Origin: Absidia repens
Taxonomy: Eukaryota; Mucoromycota; Mucoromycetes; Mucorales; Cunninghamellaceae
DNA: 64,000 nt
NCBI GenBank assembly: GCA_002105175.1
Contig: MCGE01000009.1
Coordinates: 682,001 to 746,000, forward strand
Reading direction: 5' to 3'
Shown: piece by piece, positions 1 through 12,704 of the stretch
Layout of the letters: each line of letters opens with the position of its first letter
Position numbering within the stretch: the stretch's first letter is position 1
Notes under the pieces: generated by a model
Databases searched by the model: none
Told to the model about the DNA's origin: nothing
What the model saw: the letters and a program-made list of their open reading frames with translations, nothing else
Program-made: the position numbers and the translations under genes

Positions 1-102
1 AGAATTGGTTCAAACACGACAATCAATCAACACGCATATCGCTGTACTACTTACGGTCGTAAAAATATGAGACTCTTCGTTTGGAGCAATTGGCAAGACT
101 GA
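1..102 (+). CDS. C-terminal end of an unidentified protein (partial)
   Basis: An open frame runs from the first base of the window to a TGA at 100-102, giving 33 residues that end in LFVWSNWQD. An AATAAA-like site (AAATAAAG) follows about 25 bases after the stop, which fits a 3' end. The composition (Trp, Tyr, Arg, Cys) looks like real protein rather than the low-complexity shadow frames nearby. I do not recognise the family and the rest of the gene lies outside the window. The 282 bases between this stop and the stop of the next gene would be a tail-to-tail intergenic region. Confidence 0.35.
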   Translation, partial: RIGSNTTINQHAYRCTTYGRKNMRLFVWSNWQD

Positions 103-384
103 TAGAATTGGGCATGTGTAAGATAAATAAAGTAAAATAAAAAAGAAAGTGGATAGAGGAAAGAAGAATGGGAGGGGAAAAAAAGAAATGTCGACCAAAA
201 AAGCAGCCACCGATATGATTTATTCAAGCGCCTCCTTAAATAGTCCAAAGGCGGAAGGAATCAAGAAGAACTAATAAGAATAAGAAAATGCATTTTTTTT
301 ATTCCAAAAAAAAAAGTATTCAATAACAGTATATGTATATGTAAACTATGTATAAAGATTCGTCCCCTCCACACCATTTTTCAA

Positions 385-3333
385 TCAATCGTAAAAAGAC
401 ATGTCCGCCATTAAATCCAGAAAATCATTCAACCCGGAGAGTATAAAATTGTCGGACGAAGGTTTCAGCATGGCCATCATCAGTTTTTCCTGTAGCACCG
501 TCGTGTTCAACAGACTTGTGGCTCGCAACGACACGCCTTTTTTGTAGTTGAGTTCTTCATCTTCCAAATCCGCGGACGTGATGGGAAAGACAATGGCTGA
601 TTGCTGCTGCTGTTGTTGCTGTTTTCTAGCTGTGTGTGGTTGTTGATACGTTCGACCATATTGCTGTTGTTGCTTGACCAAGTGAGTCACCTTGACCCCA
701 CCACCCAGAATAAGCGCATACACCGTTTCCATACCACGTTGTGCAACGATCCTGAAATGATGATTGTTGGCCTCGGCAAGTGTCAAACAGATCCGGAGCA
801 ACGTCATCGCCACACTAGGGTCCGCCTCGATCAGTTGTTCGCAGAACGCCAGGTCCGCTAGCGCCACCACATTGTAAAGTCCCATCATCACCAGTTCTAG
901 CGTGCCCAGCTGTCCACTGCTCATGCCCACCATCATGCCCATTTCCACCAAATGGAATTGTCGCCGGATCATGCTCACCAGCGCCACCCAAATCCCTTGA
1001 ATCAAATGTCCCACTGGTTGTCGATTATCACCATCATGTAATAGTGATCCCAGTATCCGTCGATGGCTGTCATGTACTGAAAATTTGTTCCAAGCTTCCA
1101 TCGCAAGCATCGCATAATACGTATCCGTTCCATACACGACAAAGTCATGGATAAGAAAAACCAGTGCATCGACCATGGTGTCTGGCTCATATTGTGGTGT
1201 GGTGATGGCAATGGCAATGTTGGCGTAGATGGTCAAGACGCATTTTCTGAATTCAAGGATATCCATGCAGCGTAATAGCTTCGTATTGGTATTAGTGTTG
1301 TCATTGTTGTTGTTGTTGTTGTCATCGTCGTCGTCGTCGGTGGCGGTGACAGCGATTAGGTTCCCATCATCCTTGTCAATCCTAATGCGATATTGCCGTG
1401 TGAGTTGGACAGTGTTGATCAAAATGGGACAAAGCCGGGGATGCTTGGAGAGATAGTCCAGGTTTTCTTCCATAAACGAGAGGTTGCGCAACAGGTTGAA
1501 GAGACACAGACGCAGTTCCCTTGATGATAGCCATGTCTCCGAAGACGTCGGTTCCAACCCCGGAATCAATGATTTCATTTCTAAAAGTGCCAGTTCAAAC
1601 AGGTCCGCGTAGCTATGTGATGATGCTTTAGCGCCAGTCACCACAACCATGGGGCTTTCATCAAATAAACACCCTTGTAAATGATCCAGTATAATGTCCA
1701 ATAAATCTTCACAATGGGTTAATAATAATGGTCGCGGTTGCATCGTCATTGTCGTCAACGTGTTCAGCGCATTGGTCATTTCCATTTTGGTGCCCGATCT
1801 GAGTGACATGGTCAATGCGGTCAAATCTACCGCACCTACAGAATATAATAAAAAAAAAAAAAAGATCAGTCAGTTCTTCCCAAGTTGAAACCACATATTG
1901 ATTCACATACCTAATTCTTCCAAGTAAGGTATGGCAGGGCGAATTTCAAATTTTTCAAAATACTTGAGATCAACACCACCATACGATTCCACTTGCCTTG
2001 TCTTTGGAATATAAGTGACAGTAGTTGGAGTAGAGGTAGCAGGAACAGAGTCAGGAGAGTGCTTATAACGCCCATCGGCAGTTGCAGATGGTGGTGGAGG
2101 GTGTGTTGGGGTTGTAGGTGATGCCATAGATCTTGAGGAAGAATCGCGTCGAGCTATTCGTTGTTGTTGTTGAAGATGACGCTGGTCAGATGAAGTGGGC
2201 ATAGTGGGTGTTTGTACAGGCATAGAGGTGAGATTACTTGACTGGTCAGGATAACCCATTTTCATGGAGGTTGGAGGCTGACTGAAAGCGGAACCATAGG
2301 CATCGTTTGTTGCATTAGCCATAAACATTTGTGGAACAGGGGAATAAGACATGTGAGGATAGTTGCTGGTGTTGACCATATAGTTGTTAGTATGGGGCAT
2401 GGATTGGTGTAAAGGCATGTATGTTGACGTGACACTATCCATCCCTGATTGCATGATTGCTGGTGGGACAATGTTCTATGAAATAAAATAATATAAAAGA
2501 GTCAGAAACGTCCATCCATAATTATATATTTATGTTCTTACCATGTAGGATGTTTGCAAGTCTGCCATGGAAGGTTCTAATAGTAACATAAAAACCCCCC
2601 CCAGCACGATGAGTATCGTAAATTGCAGATATATTTGTTGTTGTTAGAGAGTTTACCTGGATAGTAGGAAGATTGCATGTCAACGTTGGAATAAAATTGG
2701 GTATGGTTTGGCGCAGGGGAGTGACTAGGTGACAAATTATCTATACAGCACAAAGATAGAAGTCATTTTTTGTTCAATAAATGGTCAAACGGCATGAGCT
2801 CATTGTATGCTATACTTACCCACATTGAATATCGGCTGCTGTTGTTGTTGTTGTTGCATCAATGTAGGTTGCTGCATTGGAGTACTGTTCATATCAGTAT
2901 TTGATAATCGAGTTTGAGAATACACAGTAGATACTAGAAGAGTTTAATAGATGGTTAGTTCATCATCAACAAGCTCGATTCAAATATATTGCACCATACT
3001 TTCGTTCATTTGTTGTGGAGTGCGCTGTTGTAATGAGCCAGTTGCCGGTATCTGTCTCTGGAAATGGTCTTGAGAGAAAGCAAGCTGTTGCGCGGTGTTC
3101 ATATATGAGGTGGTGGAAGTAGATGTAGTCGAAGGAGGAGGTGCCGTTGTCTGAGGAGAGTTCATGGCAGCACTGTTGTTTTGGCTCAAAGCCCCACCAG
3201 AAGTGACACCCATTGTTGTTCCTGCCGTAAGTGCTTCATATTGTTGTTGTTCTTGTTGTTGCCGTTGTATCATTGCCATCATAGGATTCATAGGAACTGA
3301 TCCCTGTATTGATGAATTACCAAAGGATTCCAT
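385..3333 (-). CDS. SWI1: Swi1/ARID1 (BAF250)-type subunit of the SWI/SNF chromatin remodeller
   Basis: Six exons read on the minus strand: 3333-3000, 2933-2820, 2740-2657, 2576-2542, 2475-1911, 1835-385. All phases close to give 860 residues. Residues 1 to about 340 are Gln/Ser/Thr/Pro-rich and look disordered. A conserved block follows at about 342-390 (YIPKTRQVESYGGVDL, then VDLTALTMSLRSG across the last intron). This is the typical entry to the Swi1/BAF250 C-terminal helical-repeat domain, which fills the remaining 480 residues. That domain carries an Asp/Asn/Thr-rich insertion near 1270-1345 and poly-Gln near 600-680. In the known family this subunit anchors SWI/SNF in the nucleus. I see no ARID DNA-binding domain in any exon, which is unusual. 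The start is the ATG at 3333; an upstream exon encoding more N-terminus cannot be excluded. Confidence 0.8.
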
Positions 3334-6300
3334 AGCGCACAAAGAAATCGTTGACTAACTAAAATAAAAGGATGATGAGTGAGTAGATACATTTCAGACT
3401 ATATAAGTTAAGTGCACTTTTTACCTAGTTATGTTAATATCGCTGGCTTACGTGTTGAATGAAAAAGAAAAGTAAAAAAAAAAGAGGTCAAGGAAGAGAA
3501 AATAAACTCCTCCGACCTCAATATTTTTTTTTCTGGCCACGTTCTACCCCTTTACCGTGAGACAGGAAAATCACGTACTTTTTTTTTTTGAAAATATCTC
3601 TATGACTACGATTTAATTTACATTTTATTTAAAACTGCTATGTACATATAATTTTGAACCTGAGTATAATAAACTATAAAACGAAGAAAGTGAGACATCG
3701 TCCTGAGATTATAGACCATGTCTCCCTAGGTAGATACTACAACGCGTACTAGATTGGCCAGGGAGATTATCCAATCAAAAACGAGTCTAGCACCTGAGGC
3801 CGGCATTGTTAGGGTTTAAACTCCCGAAATCAAAAAACTAAACCAACAGAGATTCACACTTCGCACTACCATTCCAAATTCTTTCAAAAGATTTTGGTGA
3901 CCGATATATTTGTTACGTGAACAAATAGTCGACGCAAATCATACACACTATGTTATGAAATGTATGTTACCGTATTAACTACAACCCCCATCATTATCTT
4001 CCCCATCTCTTTTGTTTATGTCATCGGTTTATCAAAAGTGCTATAGATGTAGCCTAACAGTAGATGCACCCTTGTTATAGCAGTTCTTTTTCATGCCCAT
4101 TTTTCTAACAGCTTCTCAATCATTACTTTTTTTTTTTTCTTTTTTTTTTGGAATCCGGTCGACGACCTACTGTGGTATCTACAGTATCAAACCGTCTTCT
4201 TTGGATAAGGATCCTTTTATATCAGATAAAAACCATTGTGTGATACGTTATAAAATATTGAAACATTCTTTGACGGCTAGATAAAGATTATTTTTTTATT
4301 ATAGGATAAACATGACTTGCTGCAAAGTAAAAAAGTGAAGTGTTCTATGATACAGTGAAGGGACCAAGCCATTTTACTATGAGTAATACACTATTCTAAA
4401 GCGTAGAAAATTAATATACAGCTGAAGAGAAGAGCAAACATACCATTACAATGTGTCATAAATATTGAACAATTATTCTGCCGGTGGTGGATGTATTGAC
4501 TTACACATAAAATGAGCACCACCTCACTGACATTGTTCACCGGTGTTGGTTGCTTGCTGTGAAAAAAAAAAAAAAGGCCAGAGCCACCATGATGCCGATT
4601 GTTGACATGAGAAGAGAGCGTCGACGTTAAATGGTGTAGTCTTCCATCATTAGAAGAGAATTGTAGTATTGATTATAGTACATAGTGTCGAACATTATAA
4701 AAAAGAAGACAAGTAAAAGCGAAATATACAGGGGTTCCTTTTTTTGTTTCCACCAATAAAAAAAGCCTAATCTGCATTTGAAATCCCGTCCACGTGAATC
4801 TTTTATTTATCACGACTTTTTTTTTCCCGCTCTCTCTTTGTTTTTTCCCTTCCCTTTTTCGTCGTTATGATCCTTTGAGGTTTTATTGATCTTAGATTAG
4901 TGTTAGGATCTAGTTTAGTAGGGTTTTCAGAAAAAGGATTACAAGATGCATGGGGAAACCCTTTCATTTGGATCTAGGATTTGGAGACCACCATTAGTTG
5001 GCTTTTTGGGAGCTTTCATTAGCTTAGTTTAGTTTTAGTTTGTCCATAGTTTGTATTTACATCTGAATAAATACGTCTCGATTTACATGTTTGAATAAAA
5101 AACGTCCCAGTAGTCTTTCTCATGTCTTATACGATGGAACTTGTATTTACTACCATCACTCCATTTGATTACTGCTGGTGCTGTTGTGCTCCAATAAAAC
5201 GATATCTTTGGCCATTCTTATTATATGTACAGTAAACCATATCAGCCATCCCATTTTACAACTATCCCTTTATATTAGCGGCGACCATTCTTCAAATCTC
5301 ACATTCGCCTCCTTCATGCTTTCTCCAGTAGACCCCTTCTATCACATCCCTTGTTACAATAAATCCCTCTTCCTTTAGTTTTAGTATCTACCAATAATGT
5401 TTCAATAAAATATTCTTTTTCTTAACCGTATTCTAATCCATCAAAATAATGTTGATATTGTAGCGGTATTGTGAGTAACCTACCAAACGCTTACTTTCTA
5501 GTCCACCCATCACGACCACTTTTTTCCTCAAGATCACTAGAAAATTGTTAGCAGTCTTAGATCACTGAAACCCAAGATATCCATAATTCCTATTCGATCA
5601 ACCATATAAATGAAGCTAGGTCATGCTGTACGTGTCACTGTTGCTACGGATCATTTTGTTTTTGCACTGCTTTACAATTCCTTGCCCTACCTCTAGAGGC
5701 CTAATGACTGGTTGACCAGCACCAAAGTCCCGCTCTAACATTCATATCAATCTACCTTGATTATACTGCCGGCGTAGCCTCCATTAGACTGATTAAACTG
5801 TATATAGTCTGTTGGTTGGTTGTGTTTTTATTTTTTTACATGTTGGTACTATAAAACCGCAGTCGGGTGGAACCCAAAAGAGCCACCTATTGAAGTGCAA
5901 GTTACAGAGACGTTGTCTAATTTCGTTACAACCCCACATCAACAACCTTTTCCGTGATACGTTAATAGAACAGTGTTTTTGTAAGTTGCGAGGATGTTGT
6001 GATATCGACAATAAAATAAAGTACAACAATTAAGGTTTACCAGCGCTCTTGCTGAATTGCGCCATATGTCGCATGAAAAAAACAAAGGCAACCAGGTCAG
6101 TGAAGGATCAGGGACGCCCTGAATATAAAAAGTGTCGCGCACAAACTCATTGTTGGATCAAAACCGATATTGTTTCATAATAAATTAGAAGTCACCGAGA
6201 CACATTGTATCGCAAAATTACAAGACAACTGCATTTTTATTTAGAAAAAAAAAATTCCTCATTTTTACCATGATGATTGTATTGCTCTGTACTATACTGT

Positions 6301-6691
6301 ACAATGCACAATACTATAGAGTGGATTGAATCACCCTCTTTTCAAGGCAACCCAATTTTTTTATCGTTAACTCTATCGAAAAAGGAGCGAACATGACCTC
6401 ATCACCTGTACATTGTGGGTACTACTGTACACAGGACACTAATACAATATTGTACGTACAATCAATAAAAAAAAAAAAATCACCTGTGTATTTTGTCTTT
6501 TGTTCTCTTCTTAATATTGAGTCATTGCAAAACGACCCAAGGATTCACATAGTGTATACTATTTTGATTTAGATGAACCAGGGAAAATATAACCAAACTC
6601 CGACGGCGCACAGAACAAGAAAAAGGCATGAAACACTCGTTTTTTATTTTTATATTTCTTCCTTCTCTCCTTTTTTTAACCGTTCCTTATC
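3334..6691. other. Gene-free gap upstream of Swi1 holding repeat copy A
   Basis: Both flanking genes point outward, so this is a shared 5' region of 3.4 kb. The first kilobase (3334-4330) is AT-rich with T runs and no supported exon. Copy A of the dispersed repeat fills about 4330-5950. From 5950 to 6690 I see only A/T runs and no coding signal. Confidence 0.6.
4330..5950 (+). repeat. Dispersed non-coding repeat, copy A
   Basis: Near full-length copy. CACGTG lies at 4791-4796 and the core GGATTACAAGATGCATGGGG at 4936-4955, 140 bases apart. A pyrimidine-rich stretch (about 4800-4860) separates them, and AATAAA-type sites follow near 5066, 5092 and 5404. Similarity to copies B, C and F continues to about 5950 through the shared segment around CCATTAGACTGATTAAACTG (5782-5801). 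No frame of useful length. The 5' limit is approximate. Confidence 0.8.
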
Positions 6692-7908
6692 ATGATATTC
6701 TTCCTTCTCCACCGTTTTTTATATTGTAGTATCTTATTTGGCTCCATTCATGCCACTATCTTAGTCCTAGTAAGTGCATTGCTATATCCTTGAACACCTC
6801 CAGGCCTTGTCTCACTTTTTTTTTTTTTTTTTTTTTTTTTGGTTCTTAGTCAACGAATGATACGTACATGGACCGACCGGCACTGTTTGGACCGACGATC
6901 GCTCATGAGACCTCCTTGTATGGCTATATTCACAGTGTGGCTATGATAGATCGGTATGGTTGTGCACCGATCCAAACCCCACTGAAAGACTGGATTGCGT
7001 TGGTGGAGCGAGGCCATTGTTCGTTTGCAACCAAAGTCCGTGCTATGCAGCAGTCGCATGCCAAGGCCGTCATTGTTGGTGATCCGCATTTAAATCATTG
7101 GATTACCATGTATGCCCTAGGTAATATTTATCATTATTTTTGATCTAAACTGTCTTCTTCTCTCCCAGCCAGCTCATCACCCACTTCATCAATCCTTTTT
7201 GTAGAGGATACCTCGGATATCAAGATTCCTAGTGTGTATGTGGCTCAATATCAATTTCAAGCTTTACAACTGCATGCCCTGGATCAGCCGTCCTTGATAA
7301 AACTGATCAATGACAACGAAGCTGCATGGTAATATATATATATATATATATATATATTCTTTTATTTTATTTTGCCTTCAAAAGATCACTGAAAGTAGTA
7401 AACTGACAGTTAATCTATTTTTTTATATTTTTTATCTTTTACTCTGTAGGTCATTGACGGACATGTTGATGATCATTCTCTTGTCACCATGTATGATGCT
7501 ATTGATTCTTTACTTTGGATGGAAATGCCATGCGTATCAATGTCACCTCAAGAACCTCGCTCCATGTCATGTGGTGACGAATCTCCCATCAAGACGTTAC
7601 CGCCATGAAAAATCCGAGGAGCAGGATGAATGTGTGATTTGTTTGGAAGCTTACCTGGACGACGATGATCTACGCATACTTCCTTGTCGTCATGAATTCC
7701 ATGTGCATTGTATTGACCCTTGGTTGACCACACGAAAAAAAGTCGTAAGTTGGATGGTATGGTTTTTTATGATCACTGACCTTCCTTTTTTTTTTTTTTT
7801 TTTTTTTTTTTTTGGTAGTGCCCCATATGCAAGTTTAATGTTTGTCAGAATAACCCCGCGCCCCTGTCACCCCGTCCCAATGAACACACTCCACTTCTCC
7901 CTATTTGA
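6692..7908 (+). CDS. PA-TM-RING E3 ubiquitin ligase (RNF13/RNF167-like)
   Basis: Five exons (6692-6769, 6850-7120, 7169-7328, 7450-7744, 7819-7908) give 297 residues with all phases closing. Exon 1 encodes a hydrophobic signal peptide ([18 protein letters not shown]). Exons 2-3 encode a protease-associated (PA) domain, recognisable from [20 protein letters not shown] and the IPSVYV motif. A membrane segment lies at about 174-193. A RING-H2 finger follows with C231, C234, C249, H251, H254, C257, C269 and C272; the last pair is in exon 5, so this splice is needed for a complete finger. Known members are endosomal or lysosomal ligases with a lumenal PA domain and cytosolic RING. The last 25 residues are Pro-rich. 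The T-run before exon 2 serves as its polypyrimidine tract. Confidence 0.85.
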
Positions 7909-8262
7909 CACACACACTCTCAGACACACTATACCATCCTCACATTACTCATACTTATTACTTTGTAGATAGATAGTACACAATAGACACAAATTTATAG
8001 TAGACAATAGTTTTTCTATTCATTCATTAGATCAAATATGTAATAAAAAATATATATATTTATTTATTTATTTATAAAAATGAAATGATTTGTATAGCAA
8101 AATGACCAAAAGGTGGGATGTGAGAAACTAGAGGGTAGAGGGTAAGGGGAGAAATGATTTATATAATAAAATGACGAAGTAATGGGAACGGTACGATAAA
8201 CTAGAGGGTGGTAGAGAGTAGATTGGATGGGGGGGCTGAGAATAATAAAAACAACAATAATA
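7909..8262. other. Tail-to-tail intergenic region
   Basis: 354 AT-rich bases between two converging genes, with AATAAA-like sites on both strands (for example 8040-8075). Nothing else seen. Confidence 0.6.
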
Positions 8263-10102
8263 TCATCGTCTTGAATTAGTAGTATTCCGTTTTGATATCA
8301 TGCCCTAAAAAATAAAGAATCAATATTGAGGTGCAGGCTAATAAAACAGGGGCGGTAGGTGATAGTCTTACTTTCATTGCCAAGTATTCTGTTTCAACAT
8401 CATCCTCTTCTTTCGCTGTCATTGGTGCATTGATATTATGTGGAGCCACCGTAGTATTTTCTATAGAGTCCAATTTCAAAAGTATCAGTACAATCAATGG
8501 TTGGCCTTTTTTTTTTTTTTTTTTTTTTGTGTGAGCGGGACTTACTGAGTCTTCTGCCTCGACTTGACGTTTCATGCCTACTACCAGCGGGAGATGCGCG
8601 ATCACCATTCGCCAGTGTGGTACGTTTCCTGAGATGTTTCTTTTGTTGAATCCGTTCATATACTTCCTCGAATAATCCTTCTATATCCACAGCATCAATA
8701 TCATTGCCACGATCGTCCTTGATTTGTTTGCGATGTTCGTCAATCACAAGCATGATCACTTCCTTTAAATACCGTTCCTCTATCTATGTCCACAAAGAAG
8801 GATCAATACAACATACATACAATTCCCCCCCCTGTTCTATTTTACTTTGAATTCATTTTCAATTTCCATCAAATTCAGATCAAGATCTTGTTTCGCTATG
8901 GTTTGTTGGTAAGTTTCAAAACATAAAGCACTGTCAATGGTCTGATCACGGATCAATTCAAGGTCCGCTAACCGTTCTTGGAATAACGCATGGTCACCTA
9001 AGAGTCAAGTCATTTAGCAAATGAGACACACACAAACTTTTTTTTTAAAAAAAAAGTGATATTACCTTCTTGCAGACTTTTCAATTCCTTTTGTAATGCT
9101 TGATGTTTTTCTTGATACACCCTAATCAATCAATCAATCAAAAAAAAAAAAAAAAAAAGTTAGTCACAGGGGAGGAGGGGCGCTGATTATATCCACACAG
9201 CACACACTTAACTCGTCCTTTTGTTCGCAGAATTCACGATCCATCCAAGACGTCAAGTCGTTACAATCCCTTAATCGGCGGAGCATTTTTCTGTCATGCG
9301 CATCTAATGTTTCCTCTATATATATGTTGTGTGTATAATATTAAAAAAGATGAGTCATTTTTGTGATCCTGGGGGAGGTTAGAAGATAGAGAAGCGGGGG
9401 CGTGATGACGGATATCCTACCTTGATCCCATCGAGCCGGTGGCGGTTTGGCATGTTCATAGGCTTGTTTGATGATAAGTGGAGGAGGAGGCGCTGGAGGA
9501 GGCATTGTTGTAGCAACATCAGGCTGCTGTGACGAGTACATAGTATGGGGTGACGGTGCTTGCCAAATGGATGACGATAATGATGCCGGATCATGCGGCT
9601 GCCATGGGGATGCCGCTGCTGAGGTTTGAGTTTGTGAAGGCCGTGGCGGTGGTGGTCGAAAAGATTCCATGGCATAATTACTTGAATAATATTGGGTATG
9701 ATACTCGGTTGTGGCTGCTCCATTCACAGACACGGGGGGCGTGACGGATGTAGAATAGGTAAAAGGCGGGGCAGTGACGGACGGTTGGGATTGATATAGA
9801 TGGTGTTGCTGACGGTGAGGGGATTGTGATGAGGAGAGTGTTCCTGCTGCTTGATGATGACGAGTAGAAGGTGCTGGGACGGCGTTAGGTGCATTTTGAT
9901 GTTGTGCTGGCGCGTTATTGTATGTTGCTTGTGTTCCCGTGGCGTTTGCTAGCGAAGCGCCATGTGTCGGCTGATTTTGATGTTGCTGCTGTGCTGAAGA
10001 AGGAGGAGGAGGTGACCGTGCATGAGTATACATTAATTGTGAAGGTGGAGGACGTGAGTCGGCGCCTGCTTGAGCAACGATATAACCAAACTGAGGCAAC
10101 AT
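8263..10102 (-). CDS. Sds3/Dep1-family subunit of a Sin3-Rpd3L histone deacetylase complex
   Basis: Seven exons on the minus strand (10102-9421, 9315-9213, 9121-9066, 8997-8846, 8783-8546, 8460-8372, 8304-8263) give 453 residues with every phase closing. Residues 1-227 are Pro/Gln/Ser/His-rich and disordered. About 230-400 is a long charged helical region that matches the Sds3-like family: a start like LTSWMDREFCEQKDEVYQEK, then LQKELKSLQEGDH, then LADLELIRDQTIDSALCFE. In known fungi this coiled coil bridges Sin3 and other Rpd3L subunits in the nucleus. The C-terminus is basic (KKHLRKRTT, SSRGRRLS). I cannot tell Sds3 from Dep1 or a BRMS1-like paralogue. The family call rests on the coiled-coil pattern, not on a catalytic motif. 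Confidence 0.7.
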
Positions 10103-10384
10103 AATTTGGTGTATATGGTATATATAATATATATATATATAAGGATAGACTATATTTCTACAACGAACAAAATGGAGAAAAAAAGGGAGAAGTTAAATAA
10201 ATAAAACAGAAAGAAAAAGATGCCCAACCTGAGTTCTCTTCCTTATTTTTCTGAATGAATATTTCGAATACCGATCAATGGACAAAACAAAAATAGAAGG
10301 GTTATGAAAAAAAAAAAAAAACTGATAATTTATTGAATAAATAAAAAGAATATGAATACAAGTATATAAAAAAACTAAAATAAA

Positions 10385-11834
10385 CTAATGATGATTATTG
10401 GACAAGTTGGGGTAAGATCCAGAGGAGCGGGATGGAGGAGTAAAGGTGCCGGAACCACGGGCAGGAGGAGTGAAAGTGCCAGAGGCTCTTGGGGACGCAT
10501 TCAAGGGAAGCTTAGTGGACGAGCCATGGTGGCCCAAGCTAAGGCTAGAGGACTTGGCATAATCGGGGGTCGTCAAATACACCATACTTGCCCGTTGTTT
10601 AGGATCAAAGCTATCACCACCGATTGAAGGAGGGGGTTGTAATCCAACGGTGTCATCATTGTAATACGTCAGATCATCGTCATTGTCGTGATCCAGCATG
10701 GCATATTTCGCGAATTCTTCATTGTCACCAAAGAATTTCCCAATTTTGGCGTGTTCTTTTCGAGATTGGTATCGTTGAAGAGCCCATAACAACAATAAGA
10801 CGATCAAAATAAAAACAAACACAGAGGCACCAAGAACACCCCACAGCCACGCGGCGATTTGATGGAAGACATCAGGACCCGTCACACACACACCGTCCGG
10901 GTTGCACGTATTCGATACACATTCTCGGTCTTGTGAGCAACTGGCACCATTGGCTTTGGAGCTGACACAAAGTTCGTTCACACAATACGTCCCATCGGTA
11001 CAGTTATCCCGGATAATCGTTTGCAATTCAGCGTCACCCTCGGCATCATACGATACATATTGTGTTCTATTAAAAAGGAGATGAGAGATCATCGCAATAA
11101 ATCAAATAAAAAAAATAAAAAAACTTACGTATCATTTCCACATTTTCCTTCCAATGGAACAGCCTTAACGTTACAAACACCATTAAGGCAAATTGAGTTA
11201 GTACCTTGACATTCATCATCCCTTTGCTACACAAAGACGAAGGGAGGTTGATAAGGTGAGAAAATAAATAATATTAATAAAAAGGAGTGAGTACATATAA
11301 AATTGGTAACATATTGACTTCTTTTACCATTTCACATATAGAATTGGTAGCCACAGTAGCCGTACACTTAGAGCGATTGTCAGGACAAAAAGTACCAGGC
11401 CCACATCGATCGGGGAAAGGACGAATATTGGTATTCCATCTAAAAATAATGATAATAATAATAATAATAATAGTAAATATTAGTATCATAGCAACGAAAC
11501 CCCTGATCAGTCCTGAGACGGTACTTACCCTTTTGTATAATCAGAGTTGGTACAGCCAATATAATTACATTTACTGCTAGAAGGATCACAGTACAAGTAG
11601 ATGCTTTGACAAGCGTCATTGTATTGCCAAGTCAACCTATGTAATAGTAAAAAGATAAAGTTTTCGATTAGCAAATTGTCCGTTTCCGCTTTGGGCGGGA
11701 GAGAGATCGTTCGTGTTTTCTTACTGGTCATAATAGGGAGTAGGATCACAAACTTGACCATAGATACCAGCAGCCGAAGTAATAGTAGCTAGTGATGATA
11801 AGCCAAGCAATAGTTTAAACAAGGTCATTTTCAT
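10385..11834 (-). CDS. Secreted-type cysteine-rich single-pass membrane protein, function unknown
   Basis: Five exons on the minus strand (11834-11725, 11636-11529, 11439-11328, 11226-11129, 11066-10385) give 369 residues with phases closing. A signal peptide (MKMTLFKLLLGLSSLATITS) is followed by about 200 lumenal or extracellular residues with evenly spaced cysteines (for example CGPGTFCPDNRSKC and CSQDRECVSNTCNPDGVC), like small disulfide-rich modules. One strong membrane segment (VLGASVFVFILIVLLLLWAL) comes next, then a cytosolic tail of about 130 residues with a repeated SGTFTPP motif and Ser/Pro/Gly bias. This suggests a type I surface protein, perhaps a sensor or wall-associated protein. 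The repeated tail motif has Ser/Thr-Pro sites that could be phosphorylated; that is inference. It lies 282 bases downstream of the Sds3-type gene on the same strand. Confidence 0.75.
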
Positions 11835-12704
11835 ATAACACTTGAAAAAAAAAAAAAAAATAAGAAAGGGAGAAAAAGATAAAAATAAAAATAGAGAGAG
11901 AAAAAAAAGAAGCTTCATTCTAACTCCTACCGTGGCTCATTTTATTTTTGGCATGACCAGGTTACACGATTTTTCGCTATCCTTTGAACAGATCTCGCTG
12001 ATGATGAAGATTTTATTTATATTGAAAGCCATACCTTTTGATTAATATGCAAAGATTTATAAGGGATGATGATATAGCTCGCGGATGTGAGGGGTAGATA
12101 AGGAGAAGGAGTGTCGTGAATCGTACTCGTACTGTTACTGTATGACTTGCACATTATGTAGCGGAATCTGATAGCACGTGGATGGTTCGTTTTATGCTCA
12201 TTGGAAGAGAAGTCTTATATCAGGAAGAGTGGCAGAAAACCTTCGATTTGAAAATGTGAGTGTGACCTTCGCCATAGGCTTTTTTCACTTGGATACGGCT
12301 TTCAAATGCCGCTTTATTTGATACTTTTTTGGATTTACTCTAATGCAGTGCACTGTCAGATCAAAAAAAGAAAGAAAACCGACTTTTTAAATTATATAAG
12401 CATCATAACGCCCCGGTTTGTTTAATATAGACTAGCAATGTGATAATTAATGTTAATTTTTTTGGATGATTACGAGAAATACAAATAAAGTCCAAGTGGC
12501 CTGGGTGTAAAAAAAAAAAAAAAAAAATCAGGGGAAGCGGACATTCTTCCAAATGACGTTAATGAATTACGTCGCTGAATGAGGAAGGAAAGTAAATTAA
12601 GCTTTGGTAAGGACCTAAGTCTTATAAATAATGAGCCCTTAATTTCCTTTTAATCCTTTTCTTTCATTCTTTCTTATACAAACATATACTTTCGAAAAAA
12701 AAAA
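11835..12704. other. Divergent promoter region between the Cys-rich protein and the chitosanase
   Basis: 870 AT-rich bases between two genes that point away from each other. It holds a TATA-like element for the chitosanase at 12623-12630 and A runs at 11845-11860 and 12509-12527. No exon or RNA gene seen. Confidence 0.6.
12623..12630 (+). promoter_or_regulatory. TATA-like element of the chitosanase gene
   Basis: TATAAATA lies 75 bases before the predicted start codon at 12705, a normal distance for a fungal TATA box with a short leader. Confidence 0.45.
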
